A DNA stretch of 64,000 bases from Nitrincola lacisaponensis (GTDB lineage: Bacteria > Pseudomonadota > Gammaproteobacteria > Pseudomonadales > Balneatricaceae), in contig NZ_JMSZ01000016.1 of NCBI RefSeq assembly GCF_000691225.1, forward strand, positions 620,001-684,000. The letters are read 5' to 3'. Every line of letters begins with the position of its first letter. The first letter of the stretch is position 1. The notes beneath the pieces were generated by a model. The model was not told where the DNA came from. It ran no database searches and worked only from the letters and a program-made list of their open reading frames with translations. The position numbers and the translations under genes are program-made. Below are positions 1 to 8,026 of the stretch, piece by piece.

Positions 1-224
1 TTGGAAGATATTTCTTTGATATAACGATCAAGGGCGTCACTGAAAAGCATTCGCTCGGCAGGGGCGCGTTGAATATAAACGCCACAAACCATTTCATCTT
101 CAGTACGTCGTGCCCAATCTTCGGCATCGCGTTTTGTTCTGAAGGTTTTTACAGTCGTTGGGAAGCCTTTTTTGCGGATGAGGGCTTTCCAGGTTTTGGA
201 CTCTGTTCTGACAATTATAGCCAT
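1..224 (-). CDS. Tyrosine site-specific integrase, N-terminal part (cut by window edge)
   Basis: The visible 74 codons begin MAIIVRTESKTWKALIRKKG and continue with a pattern of basic residues, TFRTKRDAEDWARR and then SDALDRYIKEIS. This is the N-terminal arm-binding and SAM-like start typical of phage/genomic-island tyrosine recombinases. The ATG at 224-222 has an AGGAAA ribosome site about six bases upstream. The catalytic domain lies beyond the left edge, so intactness cannot be judged. The gene starts 157 bp from the 3' end of a tRNA-Ile2 gene and reads away from it, the usual arrangement for an element integrated at a tRNA 3' end. The element itself should therefore extend to the left of this window. 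Confidence 0.8.
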   Translation of the reverse strand, partial: MAIIVRTESKTWKALIRKKGFPTTVKTFRTKRDAEDWARRTEDEMVCGVYIQRAPAERMLFSDALDRYIKEISS

Positions 225-243
225 GCTATTTCCTCACTTTCCT

Positions 244-291
244 TGTACCTGACTGTACCGTTGCACTTTGTCAGTGTACCGAAATTGTACC
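244..291. repeat. Four TGTACC hexamers in helical phase upstream of the integrase
   Basis: TGTACC occurs at 244-249, 254-259, 275-280 and 286-291. Start-to-start distances are 10, 21 and 11 bases, so all four copies sit on one face of the helix. They lie 20-67 bp upstream of the integrase start codon, between it and the tRNA. This looks like an array of arm-type integrase, excisionase or repressor binding sites. The repeats are seen directly; the role is inferred. Confidence 0.6.
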
Positions 292-325
292 GTTTGGAAA
301 TCCGTGAGGTCATCAGGCGTAGCGG

Positions 326-368
326 AAAATACTTATCAATCCTTAATGCGCTGATTTTTAAGTATTTT
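326..368. repeat. Inverted repeat between tRNA and integrase
   Basis: AAAATACTTA at 326-335 is perfectly repeated in inverse at 359-368 (TAAGTATTTT), 23 bases apart and 12 bp from the tRNA 3' end. It may be a weak terminator for the tRNA transcript or part of the recombination site of the integrated element. The flanking A/T-rich sequence would suit either. Confidence 0.4.
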
Positions 369-380
369 TTAAGCTTGAAA

Positions 381-457
381 TGGTGGGCCCACCAGGACTT
401 GAACCTGGGACCAACGGATTATGAGTCCGCTGCTCTGACCGACTGAGCTATAGGCCC
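381..457 (-). tRNA. tRNA-Ile2 (anticodon CAU, lysidine type)
   Basis: A full 77-base cloverleaf is visible with CCA encoded at the 3' end (381-383). The acceptor stem GGGCCTA pairs with TGGGCCC allowing one G-T pair, the anticodon loop is CTCATAA, and the T arm is CCAGG-TTCAAGT-CCTGG. A CAU anticodon could mean Met or Ile2. The acceptor pairs C4-G69 and C5-G68 plus discriminator A73 are features known to be used by TilS to recognise tRNA-Ile2, so Ile2 is preferred over elongator Met. It lies just downstream of rpoD in the same direction. Its 3' end is the likely attachment site for the neighbouring integrase. Confidence 0.9.
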
Positions 458-460
458 TGA

Positions 461-500
461 AAAACGAGCGCCAATGATACCGGTTCGTATGCATTGGCGC
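461..500 (-). terminator. Rho-independent terminator after rpoD
   Basis: On the minus strand the arms GCGCCAATG...CATTGGCGC (492-500 with 468-476) form a 9-bp stem, extended by GTAT/ATAC with one bulged base. It is followed by CTCGTTTTTC. It begins 23 bases after the rpoD stop and ends at the tRNA 5' end. The same bases also contain a plausible promoter for the tRNA. Confidence 0.7.
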
Positions 501-502
501 AA
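474..502 (-). promoter_or_regulatory. Likely sigma70 promoter of the tRNA-Ile2 gene
   Basis: Minus strand: -35 TTGCGC (502-497), a 17-base spacer, then -10 TATCAT (479-474). The GC-rich discriminator that follows resembles that of stable-RNA genes. The promoter is embedded in the terminator hairpin of rpoD, so the tRNA can be transcribed independently of rpoD. Confidence 0.5.
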
Positions 503-522
503 TAACTGCTAAGAGATTGAAT

Positions 523-2376
523 TTACTCGTCGAGGAAGCCACGCAGATGGTCAGAACGGCTGGGGTGGCGCAGCTTGCGCAGGGCCTTGGCTTCGATCTG
601 ACGGATACGTTCACGGGTGACGTCGAACTGTTTGCCGACTTCTTCCAGAGTGTGATCAGTGTTCATATCGATACCAAAGCGCATCCGCAGTACTTTGGCT
701 TCACGCGCTGTGAGGCCAGAGAGTACGCTGCGGGTTGCTTCACGCAGGCCTTCGCCTGTGGCGGTATCGACGGGTGAGGTCATGACCACGTCTTCAATGA
801 AGTCGCCCAGGCTGGAGTCTTCGTCATCGCCGATCGGAGTTTCCATGGAGATCGGCTCTTTAGCGATTTTCAGCACCTTGCGGATCTTGTCTTCTGGCAT
901 CTCCATCTTCTCGGCCAGTTCTTCAGGTGTGGGTTCACGTCCCATTTCCTGCAGCATCTGACGAGAGATACGGTTGAGCTTGTTGATCGTTTCGATCATG
1001 TGGACCGGAATACGGATCGTGCGTGCCTGGTCAGCAATCGAGCGGGTGATCGCCTGACGTATCCACCAGGTTGCATAGGTCGAGAACTTGTAGCCGCGAC
1101 GGTATTCGAACTTGTCGACTGCTTTCATCAAGCCGATGTTGCCTTCCTGGATCAGGTCGAGGAATTGCAGGCCGCGGTTGGTGTATTTCTTGGCAATAGA
1201 GATAACCAGACGCAGGTTGGCTTCAACCATTTCTTTTTTCGCACGGCGGGCACGGGCTTCACCGATGGACAGGCGACGGTTCACATCTTTGATTTCGGCC
1301 AGCGAGATACCGACTTCTGTTTCTATCTGAATCAGGCGGCGCTGGGCGCGTTTCAGGTCGCCAAGGTTCTGGGTGATTTTGTCAGCCCAGGATTGTTTGC
1401 CGGATGCCAGGGTGTCAAACCAGTCTGGATTGGTTTCGTTGCCCGGGAATCCCTGAATGAAATCTTTACGAGGCATGCCTGCACGCTGTGTACAGATACG
1501 CATGATGGTACGCTCTTGCGTACGCACTTTTTCAATGTACTCGCGAATACGATTGACCAGCAGGTCGTAAAAGCGTGGTGACAGTTTGATCGGAGCGAAA
1601 GCAATGCTCAGCTCTTCCAGTGCCAGTTTGGCTGCCTTGCTGTCCTGGCCTTCTGTGGCAATAGCTTGCTGATAGGCGGTCAGGCAGTCACGGATCAGAC
1701 CGAAACGCTGACGTGCTTCTTCAGGATCTGGACCACGATCTTTTTCGTCGTCACTGCTGTCTGAATCGTCATCATCTTCATCGTCGTCATCATCTGAATC
1801 GCTATCGCTGTCGTCATCTTCGTCCAGATCTTCGATATCGATTTCATCTTCAGGTACCGGTGCGTCCGGATCGATGTAACCACTGAAGATATCGCTCAGG
1901 CGGCCTTCTTCCTGCAGTGTAGCGTCGTAGGCTGCAAGAATGGCATCGACACTGCCGGGGAAGTAGGACAGGGCCATCATCACTTCACGAATGCCTTCTT
2001 CGATACGCTTGGCGATTTCGATTTCACCTTCGCGTGTCAGCAGTTCGACAGTGCCCATTTCACGCATGTACATGCGTACGGGGTCGGTGGTGCGGCCTGC
2101 ATCGGATTCAACGGCAGCCAGGGCGGCAACGGCTTCTTCATCCGCTTCGTCGGCTGAGTCACCTTCCGTCATCAGCAGTGTTTCTGCATCCGGCGCCTCT
2201 TCGGACACGCTAATGCCCATGTCGTTGATCATGCGGATGATATCTTCAACCTGATCTGGGTCGGCGATATCCTCGGGCAGGTGGTCATTGACCTCAGCGT
2301 AAGTGAGATAACCCTGTTCCTTGCCGCGCGCGATGAGTTCTTTCAGACGAGACTGCTGTTGGGAAGTATCTGACAT
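523..2376 (-). CDS. rpoD: RNA polymerase primary sigma factor RpoD (sigma70)
   Basis: The 617-residue protein has all sigma70 regions in order: region 1.1 at the N-terminus, region 1.2 ([11 protein letters not shown] near 98-108), the non-conserved region, regions 2.1-2.4 with [15 protein letters not shown], region 3, and region 4.2 ending in [19 protein letters not shown]. It directs core polymerase to housekeeping promoters. Residues 177-213 are almost wholly Asp, Glu and Ser inside the non-conserved region, an extreme form of an acidic stretch known in proteobacterial RpoD. It is the last gene of the rpsU-yqeY-dnaG-rpoD group and has its own -10 TATAAT upstream. A strong terminator follows. 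Confidence 0.98.
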   Translation of the reverse strand: MSDTSQQQSRLKELIARGKEQGYLTYAEVNDHLPEDIADPDQVEDIIRMINDMGISVSEEAPDAETLLMTEGDSADEADEEAVAALAAVESDAGRTTDPVRMYMREMGTVELLTREGEIEIAKRIEEGIREVMMALSYFPGSVDAILAAYDATLQEEGRLSDIFSGYIDPDAPVPEDEIDIEDLDEDDDSDSDSDDDDDEDDDDSDSSDDEKDRGPDPEEARQRFGLIRDCLTAYQQAIATEGQDSKAAKLALEELSIAFAPIKLSPRFYDLLVNRIREYIEKVRTQERTIMRICTQRAGMPRKDFIQGFPGNETNPDWFDTLASGKQSWADKITQNLGDLKRAQRRLIQIETEVGISLAEIKDVNRRLSIGEARARRAKKEMVEANLRLVISIAKKYTNRGLQFLDLIQEGNIGLMKAVDKFEYRRGYKFSTYATWWIRQAITRSIADQARTIRIPVHMIETINKLNRISRQMLQEMGREPTPEELAEKMEMPEDKIRKVLKIAKEPISMETPIGDDEDSSLGDFIEDVVMTSPVDTATGEGLREATRSVLSGLTAREAKVLRMRFGIDMNTDHTLEEVGKQFDVTRERIRQIEAKALRKLRHPSRSDHLRGFLDE

Positions 2377-2430
2377 AGAGCCCCTGCGATGAATGCTGAT
2401 GTGAGTGATGGGTGGAAAAAGAAGCGCAAC

Positions 2431-2459
2431 ATTATAGCCGTTTCAGGTCTGGCTGAACA
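2431..2459 (-). promoter_or_regulatory. rpoD proximal promoter
   Basis: Minus strand: a perfect -10 TATAAT (2436-2431), 17-base spacer and a poor -35 TGTTCA (2459-2454), about 55 bp upstream of the rpoD ATG. Internal promoters between dnaG and rpoD are established in other proteobacteria. The weak -35 lowers certainty. Confidence 0.5.
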
Positions 2460-2485
2460 GATTCAGCATGCTAATTCCTGTAATA

Positions 2486-2501
2486 CTGTATAAAAATAGA
2501 G
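2486..2501. promoter_or_regulatory. LexA-like box between dnaG and rpoD (one mismatch)
   Basis: CTGT-N8-AGAG with an A/T-only centre, preceded by TA, matches the CTGT-N8-ACAG LexA consensus except for one base. It lies in the dnaG-rpoD gap. A known LexA site regulates the rpsU-dnaG-rpoD operon in E. coli, but at a different place. Tentative. Confidence 0.25.
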
Positions 2502-2528
2502 CATAAACCGGTAATTGCCAAACCTGTA

Positions 2529-4448
2529 TCAGGTTTTTTCACGGCCTGAGAGCAGGAGTTGCTGCAGCAATTTCTTCTCTGCGTCTGTTAATGGGGACTG
2601 TCGCTGTTTTTTCAAGAGGCGATCCAGCTGGTTTTCGGTTTGACGGCTGGAAAGTTTTTTCAGCGCATCGCGTAGCTCGGTTAATGGATCGGCTGTATCG
2701 GGTATGGGTTCCAGGTGTGCGATCTCATTCAGGATCATTAAGTAGGCTGAGCGCTGTGGATCATGCTGCCAGTCCACCAGCAGGGTACCGAGCGAATTGT
2801 CTGGATGCTGGCGCAGGTAGCTGAGCAGTTCGATCAGCAGATCGATGTTGGATTCCTGCAGGTGTCCCAGCGTATCCGGGTCATCGAGTTCACGTGCCAG
2901 TTCGGGACGGTGCAGCAGGATGGAGATAATTCGGTTTACCAGGCTGATGGTACGGCTCTGCGTGCTGCGCCGGGCAGGCGTCCGTGCGGCGGCTGTTTTA
3001 TATTCTGTATCGATGTAGGTGGGTGGTTCGTCCAGCTGGCTGAGTTCGGGGTAGGCGTCATAGGGTGCTTCGGCCAGGTCATCGGTGTAGCTGGTTTCCG
3101 GTGCGGCTGCAGGTGTGGCGGTTGCCGCTGGCTGACTGATCTGGTGCAGATTCACCAGGCTGTTGAGCTGGTCAATGCTCAGGCCAGTCATTTCACTGAT
3201 GCGCTCAAGCATCATCTGCTGCAGCAGCCCGGGTTTCATCTCGCGAATAGGGGGGAGTGCGCTGGCCGCAAGGCGTGCGCGGTCATCCATGCTGTCCAGT
3301 TGGCTGTCGGCTGTCAGGCTGTTGAAAAAGAAGGTCGACAGAGGTGTAGCTGTCAGGATGCGTTGTTCAAAGGCGGGTTGGCCTTCCTTGCGGATCAGGC
3401 TGTCCGGATCTTCCCCTTCGGGCAGGAACAGAAAACGTACTGATTTGCCGTCTTCCAGAATCGGCATGGCAATTTCCAGTGCTCGTTGTGCCGCTTTGCG
3501 GCCAGCCTGGTCGCCGTCAAAGCAGAAAATCAGCTCGGGTACCAGCTTGAACAGCCGGGTGAGGTGCTGTTCTGTGGTGGCGGTACCGAGTGTGGCGACA
3601 GCCCATTGAATGCCGTGCTGCGCCAGGCCGACAACATCCATGTAGCCCTCAACGATCAGCAGTCGGTCCAGCTGTCGGTTGTGCTGTCGGGCTTCATAAA
3701 GCCCATAGAGTTCTCGGCTTTTATGAAATGTGTCGGTTTCCGGTGAGTTCAGATATTTGGGTTTCTCATCGGTGAGAACGCGTCCACCGAACGCGATCAC
3801 CCGGCCACGCATATCCCGTATCGGAAACATGATGCGGTCGCGGAAGCGGTCGTAGTGGCGGTTTTTTTCCGTGTTGTGGATGACCATGCCCGCTTTTTCG
3901 AGTGCTTCAGCTGCGTTTGGCAGTGCTTTGAAGTGCTGTAGCAGGTTGTCCCAGCCTGGTGGCGCGTACCCGATCAGAAAGCGTGCGGCGATGTCGCTGG
4001 AGAGGCCGCGTTGCTTGAGATAGTTAACGGCCTTGTCGCGACTGTCGGACTGACGCAGTTGTTGACGATAAAACTGACAGGCCTGGTCGAGCAGGGATAT
4101 CTGTTGCTTGACTTGTTGCTCGCGCTCAATCTGTTGGGGATGTTGTTCTTCTCGTGGTATGTCGACACCGGCCAGTCGTGCCAGCTCTTCGATGGCCTCC
4201 GGAAAAGACAGGCGTTCATATTCCATCAGAAAGCCGAGCGCATTGCCGCCGGCACCGCAGCCAAAGCAGTAATAAAATTGTTTGTCCGGACTGACGGTAA
4301 AAGAGGGTGAATTTTCTTTGTGGAACGGACAGAGGCCGGAGTAGTTTTTGCCGCTGCGCTTCAGTTTGACGCGGCTTTCCACCACATCAGTAATATTGAT
4401 ACGGGCCAGCAGGTCATCAATAAAATATTGCGGAATACGCCCTGCCAT
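2529..4448 (-). CDS. dnaG: DNA primase DnaG
   Basis: A 639-residue primase that makes RNA primers at the replication fork. The N-terminal CHC2 zinc finger is complete (C40, H43, C61, C64). The central TOPRIM fold is visible around residues 260-340 with LLIVEGYMDV and FCFDGDQAGRKAA. The C-terminal third is the helicase-interacting region, preceded by a low-complexity Ala/Pro/Thr linker. Length is slightly above the roughly 580 of E. coli because of this linker. It lies between yqeY and rpoD in the macromolecular-synthesis operon. Confidence 0.97.
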   Translation of the reverse strand: MAGRIPQYFIDDLLARINITDVVESRVKLKRSGKNYSGLCPFHKENSPSFTVSPDKQFYYCFGCGAGGNALGFLMEYERLSFPEAIEELARLAGVDIPREEQHPQQIEREQQVKQQISLLDQACQFYRQQLRQSDSRDKAVNYLKQRGLSSDIAARFLIGYAPPGWDNLLQHFKALPNAAEALEKAGMVIHNTEKNRHYDRFRDRIMFPIRDMRGRVIAFGGRVLTDEKPKYLNSPETDTFHKSRELYGLYEARQHNRQLDRLLIVEGYMDVVGLAQHGIQWAVATLGTATTEQHLTRLFKLVPELIFCFDGDQAGRKAAQRALEIAMPILEDGKSVRFLFLPEGEDPDSLIRKEGQPAFEQRILTATPLSTFFFNSLTADSQLDSMDDRARLAASALPPIREMKPGLLQQMMLERISEMTGLSIDQLNSLVNLHQISQPAATATPAAAPETSYTDDLAEAPYDAYPELSQLDEPPTYIDTEYKTAAARTPARRSTQSRTISLVNRIISILLHRPELARELDDPDTLGHLQESNIDLLIELLSYLRQHPDNSLGTLLVDWQHDPQRSAYLMILNEIAHLEPIPDTADPLTELRDALKKLSSRQTENQLDRLLKKQRQSPLTDAEKKLLQQLLLSGREKT

Positions 4449-4495
4449 GAACTCTCCAGAGTCAGTTGTTTCCGCTGGTGATGATCACCTGTGTA

Positions 4496-4939
4496 TTAGA
4501 AGCGGGCTTTAACCCGAGCGGATACCTGTCCCATCTCCGCGCGTCCCTGGACGCGGGGTTTGACCAGTGCCATGACCTGGCCCATCTGCTGCATGCTGTT
4601 GGCGCCTGTTGCCTGCATGGCTTCGTCGATAATCTTTTCAATTTCATCATCACTGAGAGGTTGCGGCAAGAAAGTTTTAATCACCTCCAGCTCTTGCTGC
4701 TCCTTATCGGCCAGTTCTGGGCGCTCAGCCGCCAGATACTGGGTAATCGAATCGCGTCGTTGTTTGGCCATCTTGTCGAGTGCCACCAGTACGCGTGCAT
4801 CATCCAGCTCGATACGTTCATCAACCTCAATGCGATTCAGATCAGACAGGATCAGACGTATAGTGCCAAGTCGTACCTTGTCTTTGGCACGCATGGCGTC
4901 TTTCATCTGGGCTGTGATCTGTTGCTTCAGGTCTGACAT
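4496..4939 (-). CDS. yqeY: YqeY / GatB-tail domain protein
   Basis: A 147-residue GatB/YqeY-domain protein beginning MSDLKQQITAQMKDAMRAKD, with the conserved LGTIRLILSDLNRIEVDER and the C-terminal MGQVMALVKPRVQGRAEMG. The family resembles the tRNA-binding tail of GatB; its own function is unclear. The start is set at 4939 because this matches the family length; a GTG five codons upstream (4954) is possible but lacks a better ribosome site. It is usually found between rpsU and dnaG in pseudomonads and relatives, as here. Confidence 0.9.
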   Translation of the reverse strand: MSDLKQQITAQMKDAMRAKDKVRLGTIRLILSDLNRIEVDERIELDDARVLVALDKMAKQRRDSITQYLAAERPELADKEQQELEVIKTFLPQPLSDDEIEKIIDEAMQATGANSMQQMGQVMALVKPRVQGRAEMGQVSARVKARF

Positions 4940-5004
4940 TGCTTTCTCTGTCACTTGAACACTGGAGATTCCGATTACGTGTTACGGCTCGTTAAACGTA
5001 TTGA

Positions 5005-5220
5005 TCAGTACAGACGGACGCGACGAGAAGTATCACGAGATACTTTTTTAGCGTGACGCTTAACGGCTGCAGCTGCTTTGCGCTTACGAACAGTAGTTGG
5101 CTTTTCGTAGTGCTCACGACGACGTACTTCAGCCAGGACACCTGCTTTTTCACAAGAACGCTTGAAGCGACGCAGAGCAACGTCAAACGGCTCGTTGTCT
5201 TTTACTTTTACTGCTGGCAT
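5005..5220 (-). CDS. rpsU: 30S ribosomal protein S21
   Basis: The 71-residue sequence [20 protein letters not shown]...[11 protein letters not shown] is the canonical S21 length and sequence, strongly basic. It is a late-assembling small-subunit protein that affects initiation. First gene of the rpsU-yqeY-dnaG-rpoD operon. It diverges from tsaD, with 213 bp between them that must hold both promoters. Confidence 0.98.
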   Translation of the reverse strand: MPAVKVKDNEPFDVALRRFKRSCEKAGVLAEVRRREHYEKPTTVRKRKAAAAVKRHAKKVSRDTSRRVRLY

Positions 5221-5313
5221 AGATGCTCCTTCAGTAGTGGGTTATAAGAAATGCCTTGATCGGGACCCTTAAAACAATCGGGGGTTTTTGACCAAGGTGC
5301 AAAATTTTACTGA

Positions 5314-5342
5314 TTGACAAGTGGGAAGTAAAGCCGGGAATA
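5314..5342 (+). promoter_or_regulatory. Possible tsaD promoter (-35 TTGACA)
   Basis: A perfect -35 TTGACA at 5314-5319 stands about 115 bp upstream of tsaD. At 17 bases the -10 candidate is only GGAATA, so the call is weak. Confidence 0.25.
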
Positions 5343-5433
5343 GGTGAAATTGTGTGCGGATTTGGCGATAATGCCTCTTTTTCATCCCTCTGTCAGGTTC
5401 TGTACCTGAAGAAAGTGCAAATGGGCTAGATCG

Positions 5434-6465
5434 ATGCGAGTGCTGGGTATTGAAACCTCATGTGATGAAACCGGTGTGGCAATTTATGACAGTGAACAAG
5501 GGTTGCTGGCAGATGCGCTCTACAGTCAGGTTGCCATGCATACTGAATACGGGGGCGTTGTCCCTGAACTGGCATCGCGTGACCATGTACGCAAGCTGTT
5601 ACCGCTGATTCGGGAAGTGCTGTCTACCGCGAATCTGACACTGGCCGATCTCGATGCTGTTGCCTATACCGCAGGTCCCGGATTGATCGGTGCCTTGATG
5701 GTGGGTGCGTCTACCGGACGCGCGTTGGCGCTGGGTCTGGGGATTCCGGCAATTGCCGTGCATCATATGGAAGGTCATCTGCTGGCACCGATGCTGGAAG
5801 AGCGCCCCCCCGCATTTCCGTTTGTTGCGCTGCTGGTGTCTGGTGGGCACACCCAGTTGGTACGGGTCGATGCAATTGGTGAGTATCAGTTGCTGGGCGA
5901 GTCGCTGGATGATGCTGCCGGCGAAGCGTTTGACAAGGCCGCTAAAATGTTGGGGCTGGAGTATCCCGGCGGACCATTGATTGCCCGCCTGGCAGAGCAG
6001 GGAGATCGCAGTCGTTTTCGTTTTCCACGACCTATGACGGATCGGCCCGGACTGGATTTTAGCTTCTCTGGATTGAAAACGTTTACCTTGAATACGGCTG
6101 ACAGCTGTCGTGACGCAGCCGGAAAAATTGATCCACAGACCATGGCCGATATTGCCGCGGCCTTTGAAGATGCCGTGGTCGATACCCTGGCAATTAAATG
6201 CCGTCGTGCATTACGTGAGACCGGCCTTAAACAGCTGATTATTGCCGGTGGTGTCAGTGCTAATCGACGTCTGCGGGCACGTCTTGAAGAGATGGTCGCC
6301 GCTGAAAAGTCGCATTTGTATTACGCTCGCCCCGCATTTTGTACAGACAACGGTGCCATGATTGCTTATGCAGGTTGTCAGCGCTTATTGGCAGGTCAGC
6401 AAAGTGATCTCACTATTCTGGCCCGGCCGCGGTGGCCGATGGAAGCCTTGCCGCCACTGTCTTGA
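5434..6465 (+). CDS. tsaD: tRNA N6-adenosine threonylcarbamoyltransferase TsaD
   Basis: A 343-residue member of the Kae1/TsaD family, which transfers the threonylcarbamoyl group to A37 of ANN-decoding tRNAs with TsaB and TsaE. Visible motifs: [19 protein letters not shown] at the start, the metal-binding HHMEGH, the nucleotide-binding [21 protein letters not shown], and [10 protein letters not shown] near the C-terminus. The length is standard. It diverges from rpsU as in most gammaproteobacteria and converges with plsY, leaving one base between their stops. Confidence 0.97.
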   Translation: MRVLGIETSCDETGVAIYDSEQGLLADALYSQVAMHTEYGGVVPELASRDHVRKLLPLIREVLSTANLTLADLDAVAYTAGPGLIGALMVGASTGRALALGLGIPAIAVHHMEGHLLAPMLEERPPAFPFVALLVSGGHTQLVRVDAIGEYQLLGESLDDAAGEAFDKAAKMLGLEYPGGPLIARLAEQGDRSRFRFPRPMTDRPGLDFSFSGLKTFTLNTADSCRDAAGKIDPQTMADIAAAFEDAVVDTLAIKCRRALRETGLKQLIIAGGVSANRRLRARLEEMVAAEKSHLYYARPAFCTDNGAMIAYAGCQRLLAGQQSDLTILARPRWPMEALPPLS

Positions 6466-6466
6466 A

Positions 6467-7054
6467 TCAGAAGCGGCTTTCCTGGCCTTGAAACAGACGC
6501 AGCAGGTTTAGCCGGTGTCGGGCAATCAGCAGCAGGGCAATCAGGGCAAGCGGACTGAGCAGCTCAGGTGTCAGCCACCAAGCCAGTAGGGGGGTGATGA
6601 GTGCCATCACCACCGATGCCAGAGAGGCGATTCGGGTGGTGCCAGCCAGTATCAGCCAGCAACTGAGCTGTATTAACAGTAGTGGCCAGCTGAGCAACAG
6701 CATGCAACCAAAAAAGGTGGCAATGCCCTTGCCACCACGGTAGGCCCCAAACATTGGGAACAGATGCCCCAGTACCGCTGCCAGAGCGCAGAGCCCGGTA
6801 ATCCCCGGGGGTTGATCAGTAATGATCGCCAGAGAAACGGCCAGCGCGCCTTTGCCGGAGTCTCCCAGAAAGGTGAGAGCGGCAGCGACCGGATTGCCGA
6901 TTCTGAGTACGTTGGTGGCGCCTGGGTTACCTGAGCCTTGTTGACGAGGGTCGGCGATCCCCATAGAGTTGCACACCAGCAGCGCCGTCGGCACAGAACC
7001 CAGCAGATAAGCAAGGCTGATCAGGGCAGGTTCCAGTAAACTGTCGGTTAGCAT
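6467..7054 (-). CDS. plsY: Acyl-phosphate:glycerol-3-phosphate acyltransferase PlsY
   Basis: An integral membrane protein of about 195 residues that acylates glycerol-3-phosphate from acyl-phosphate, the first step of phospholipid synthesis. Motifs of the family are clear: LLGSVPTALLV, GSGNPGATNVLRIG and the glycine-rich GAYRGGKGIATFFG. About five hydrophobic segments are seen. The ATG at 7054 fits the family N-terminus; a GTG four codons upstream (7066) is an alternative, and neither has a strong ribosome site. It diverges from folB, with only 30 bp between starts. Confidence 0.93.
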   Translation of the reverse strand: MLTDSLLEPALISLAYLLGSVPTALLVCNSMGIADPRQQGSGNPGATNVLRIGNPVAAALTFLGDSGKGALAVSLAIITDQPPGITGLCALAAVLGHLFPMFGAYRGGKGIATFFGCMLLLSWPLLLIQLSCWLILAGTTRIASLASVVMALITPLLAWWLTPELLSPLALIALLLIARHRLNLLRLFQGQESRF

Positions 7055-7084
7055 GGGCTGGCTCACAGTTTTTAGAGGTAAGTG

Positions 7085-7441
7085 ATGGATATAGTGTACA
7101 TTCGTGGGTTGCAGGTGGAAACGGTTATCGGCATCTACGACTGGGAACGAACAATTCGCCAGACTCTGTGTGTGGATCTGGAGATGGCAACCGATATACG
7201 CGCCGCTGCGCGTGGAGATGATATCGAACGGACCCTGAACTATAAGGCGATTTCAGATCGTCTGATTGAGTTTATCAGCGACAGTGAATTTCTGTTGCTG
7301 GAAGCTCTGGCTGAGGAAATTGCGACGCTGTTGATGGACGAGTTTTCGATTCCCTGGTTGCGCCTTAAGCTGGGTAAGCCAGGTGCTGTACCACAGGCGC
7401 AGGATGTGGGTGTGGTCATTGAGCGTGGTGAGGCGTTCTGA
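7085..7441 (+). CDS. folB: Dihydroneopterin aldolase FolB
   Basis: A 118-residue folate-pathway aldolase that converts dihydroneopterin to 6-hydroxymethyl-dihydropterin. The start MDIVYIRGLQVETVIGIYDWE, and later LNYKAISDRL and LLEALAEEIA, are characteristic. ATG at 7085 is chosen over the adjacent GTG because GAGGTAA lies about seven bases upstream. Its stop overlaps the folK start (TGATG), so the two consecutive steps of the pathway are coupled. Confidence 0.95.
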   Translation: MDIVYIRGLQVETVIGIYDWERTIRQTLCVDLEMATDIRAAARGDDIERTLNYKAISDRLIEFISDSEFLLLEALAEEIATLLMDEFSIPWLRLKLGKPGAVPQAQDVGVVIERGEAF

Positions 7442-7965
7442 TGGCCGAGGTGCTGCTGAGCTTAGGCAGTAATCTGGAGCGGGAACGCTATATCCTGTCG
7501 GCACTGGATACTCTGGCTACACATTTTGGTGAGCTGGCCCTGTCGTCTGTCTATGAAAGTGAATCGGTCGGCTTCGACGGCAGCCCCTTCTATAATATGG
7601 TGGTCGGTATTCACACTGATTTGAGTGTCGGTGAATTGTCGCGTGTGCTGAAGCAGATCGAAGATGACAATGGTCGGCAGCGCAACGGCCCACGATTCTG
7701 CTCACGTACACTGGATATCGATATTCTCACCTACGATGATCTGACCGGGGTGGTTGACGGTGTCATGCTGCCTCGCGATGAAGTGGACAAAAATGCTTTT
7801 GTGCTGTGGCCATTGGCAGAATTAAAGCCAGATGCGTTACATCCTTTGCGACAGATCAGTTATTCCCGCCTCTGGGCAGACTATAATCAGAATCAGAAGC
7901 TTTGGCCGGTAGATTTTTATTGGCAAGGTCGACAGATTTCTGTCTCCGCACCCAAGTCGGATTGA
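7441..7965 (+). CDS. folK: 2-amino-4-hydroxy-6-hydroxymethyldihydropteridine diphosphokinase FolK
   Basis: The 174-residue protein begins MAEVLLSLGSNLERERYI, the HPPK signature. It carries the catalytic-site segment RTLDIDIL and the conserved FVLWPLAEL near the C-terminus. It pyrophosphorylates the product of FolB using ATP. Translational overlap with folB supports co-expression. Length is in the family range (about 160-175). Confidence 0.95.
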   Translation: MAEVLLSLGSNLERERYILSALDTLATHFGELALSSVYESESVGFDGSPFYNMVVGIHTDLSVGELSRVLKQIEDDNGRQRNGPRFCSRTLDIDILTYDDLTGVVDGVMLPRDEVDKNAFVLWPLAELKPDALHPLRQISYSRLWADYNQNQKLWPVDFYWQGRQISVSAPKSD

Positions 7966-8026
7966 CTTGTGTGACGTATCCACATATTTTCGAAGGGAAT
8001 TGACAGCATCATAATGAGAGTTTGAG

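Noticed and set aside
69-446. Open frame of 125 codons on the plus strand
   Set aside because: It runs antisense through the integrase start and the tRNA gene and has no family features.
381-457. Elongator tRNA-Met
   Set aside because: CAU anticodon fits, but C4-G69 and C5-G68 with A73 favour tRNA-Ile2; not fully excluded.
1000-1581. Long plus-strand frame inside rpoD
   Set aside because: A mirror of the strongly coding rpoD strand; no ribosome site and no recognisable domain.
2763-3443. 226-codon plus-strand frame inside dnaG
   Set aside because: Antisense to DnaG in a high-GC-third-position region; composition is Gly/Cys-rich without domain pattern.
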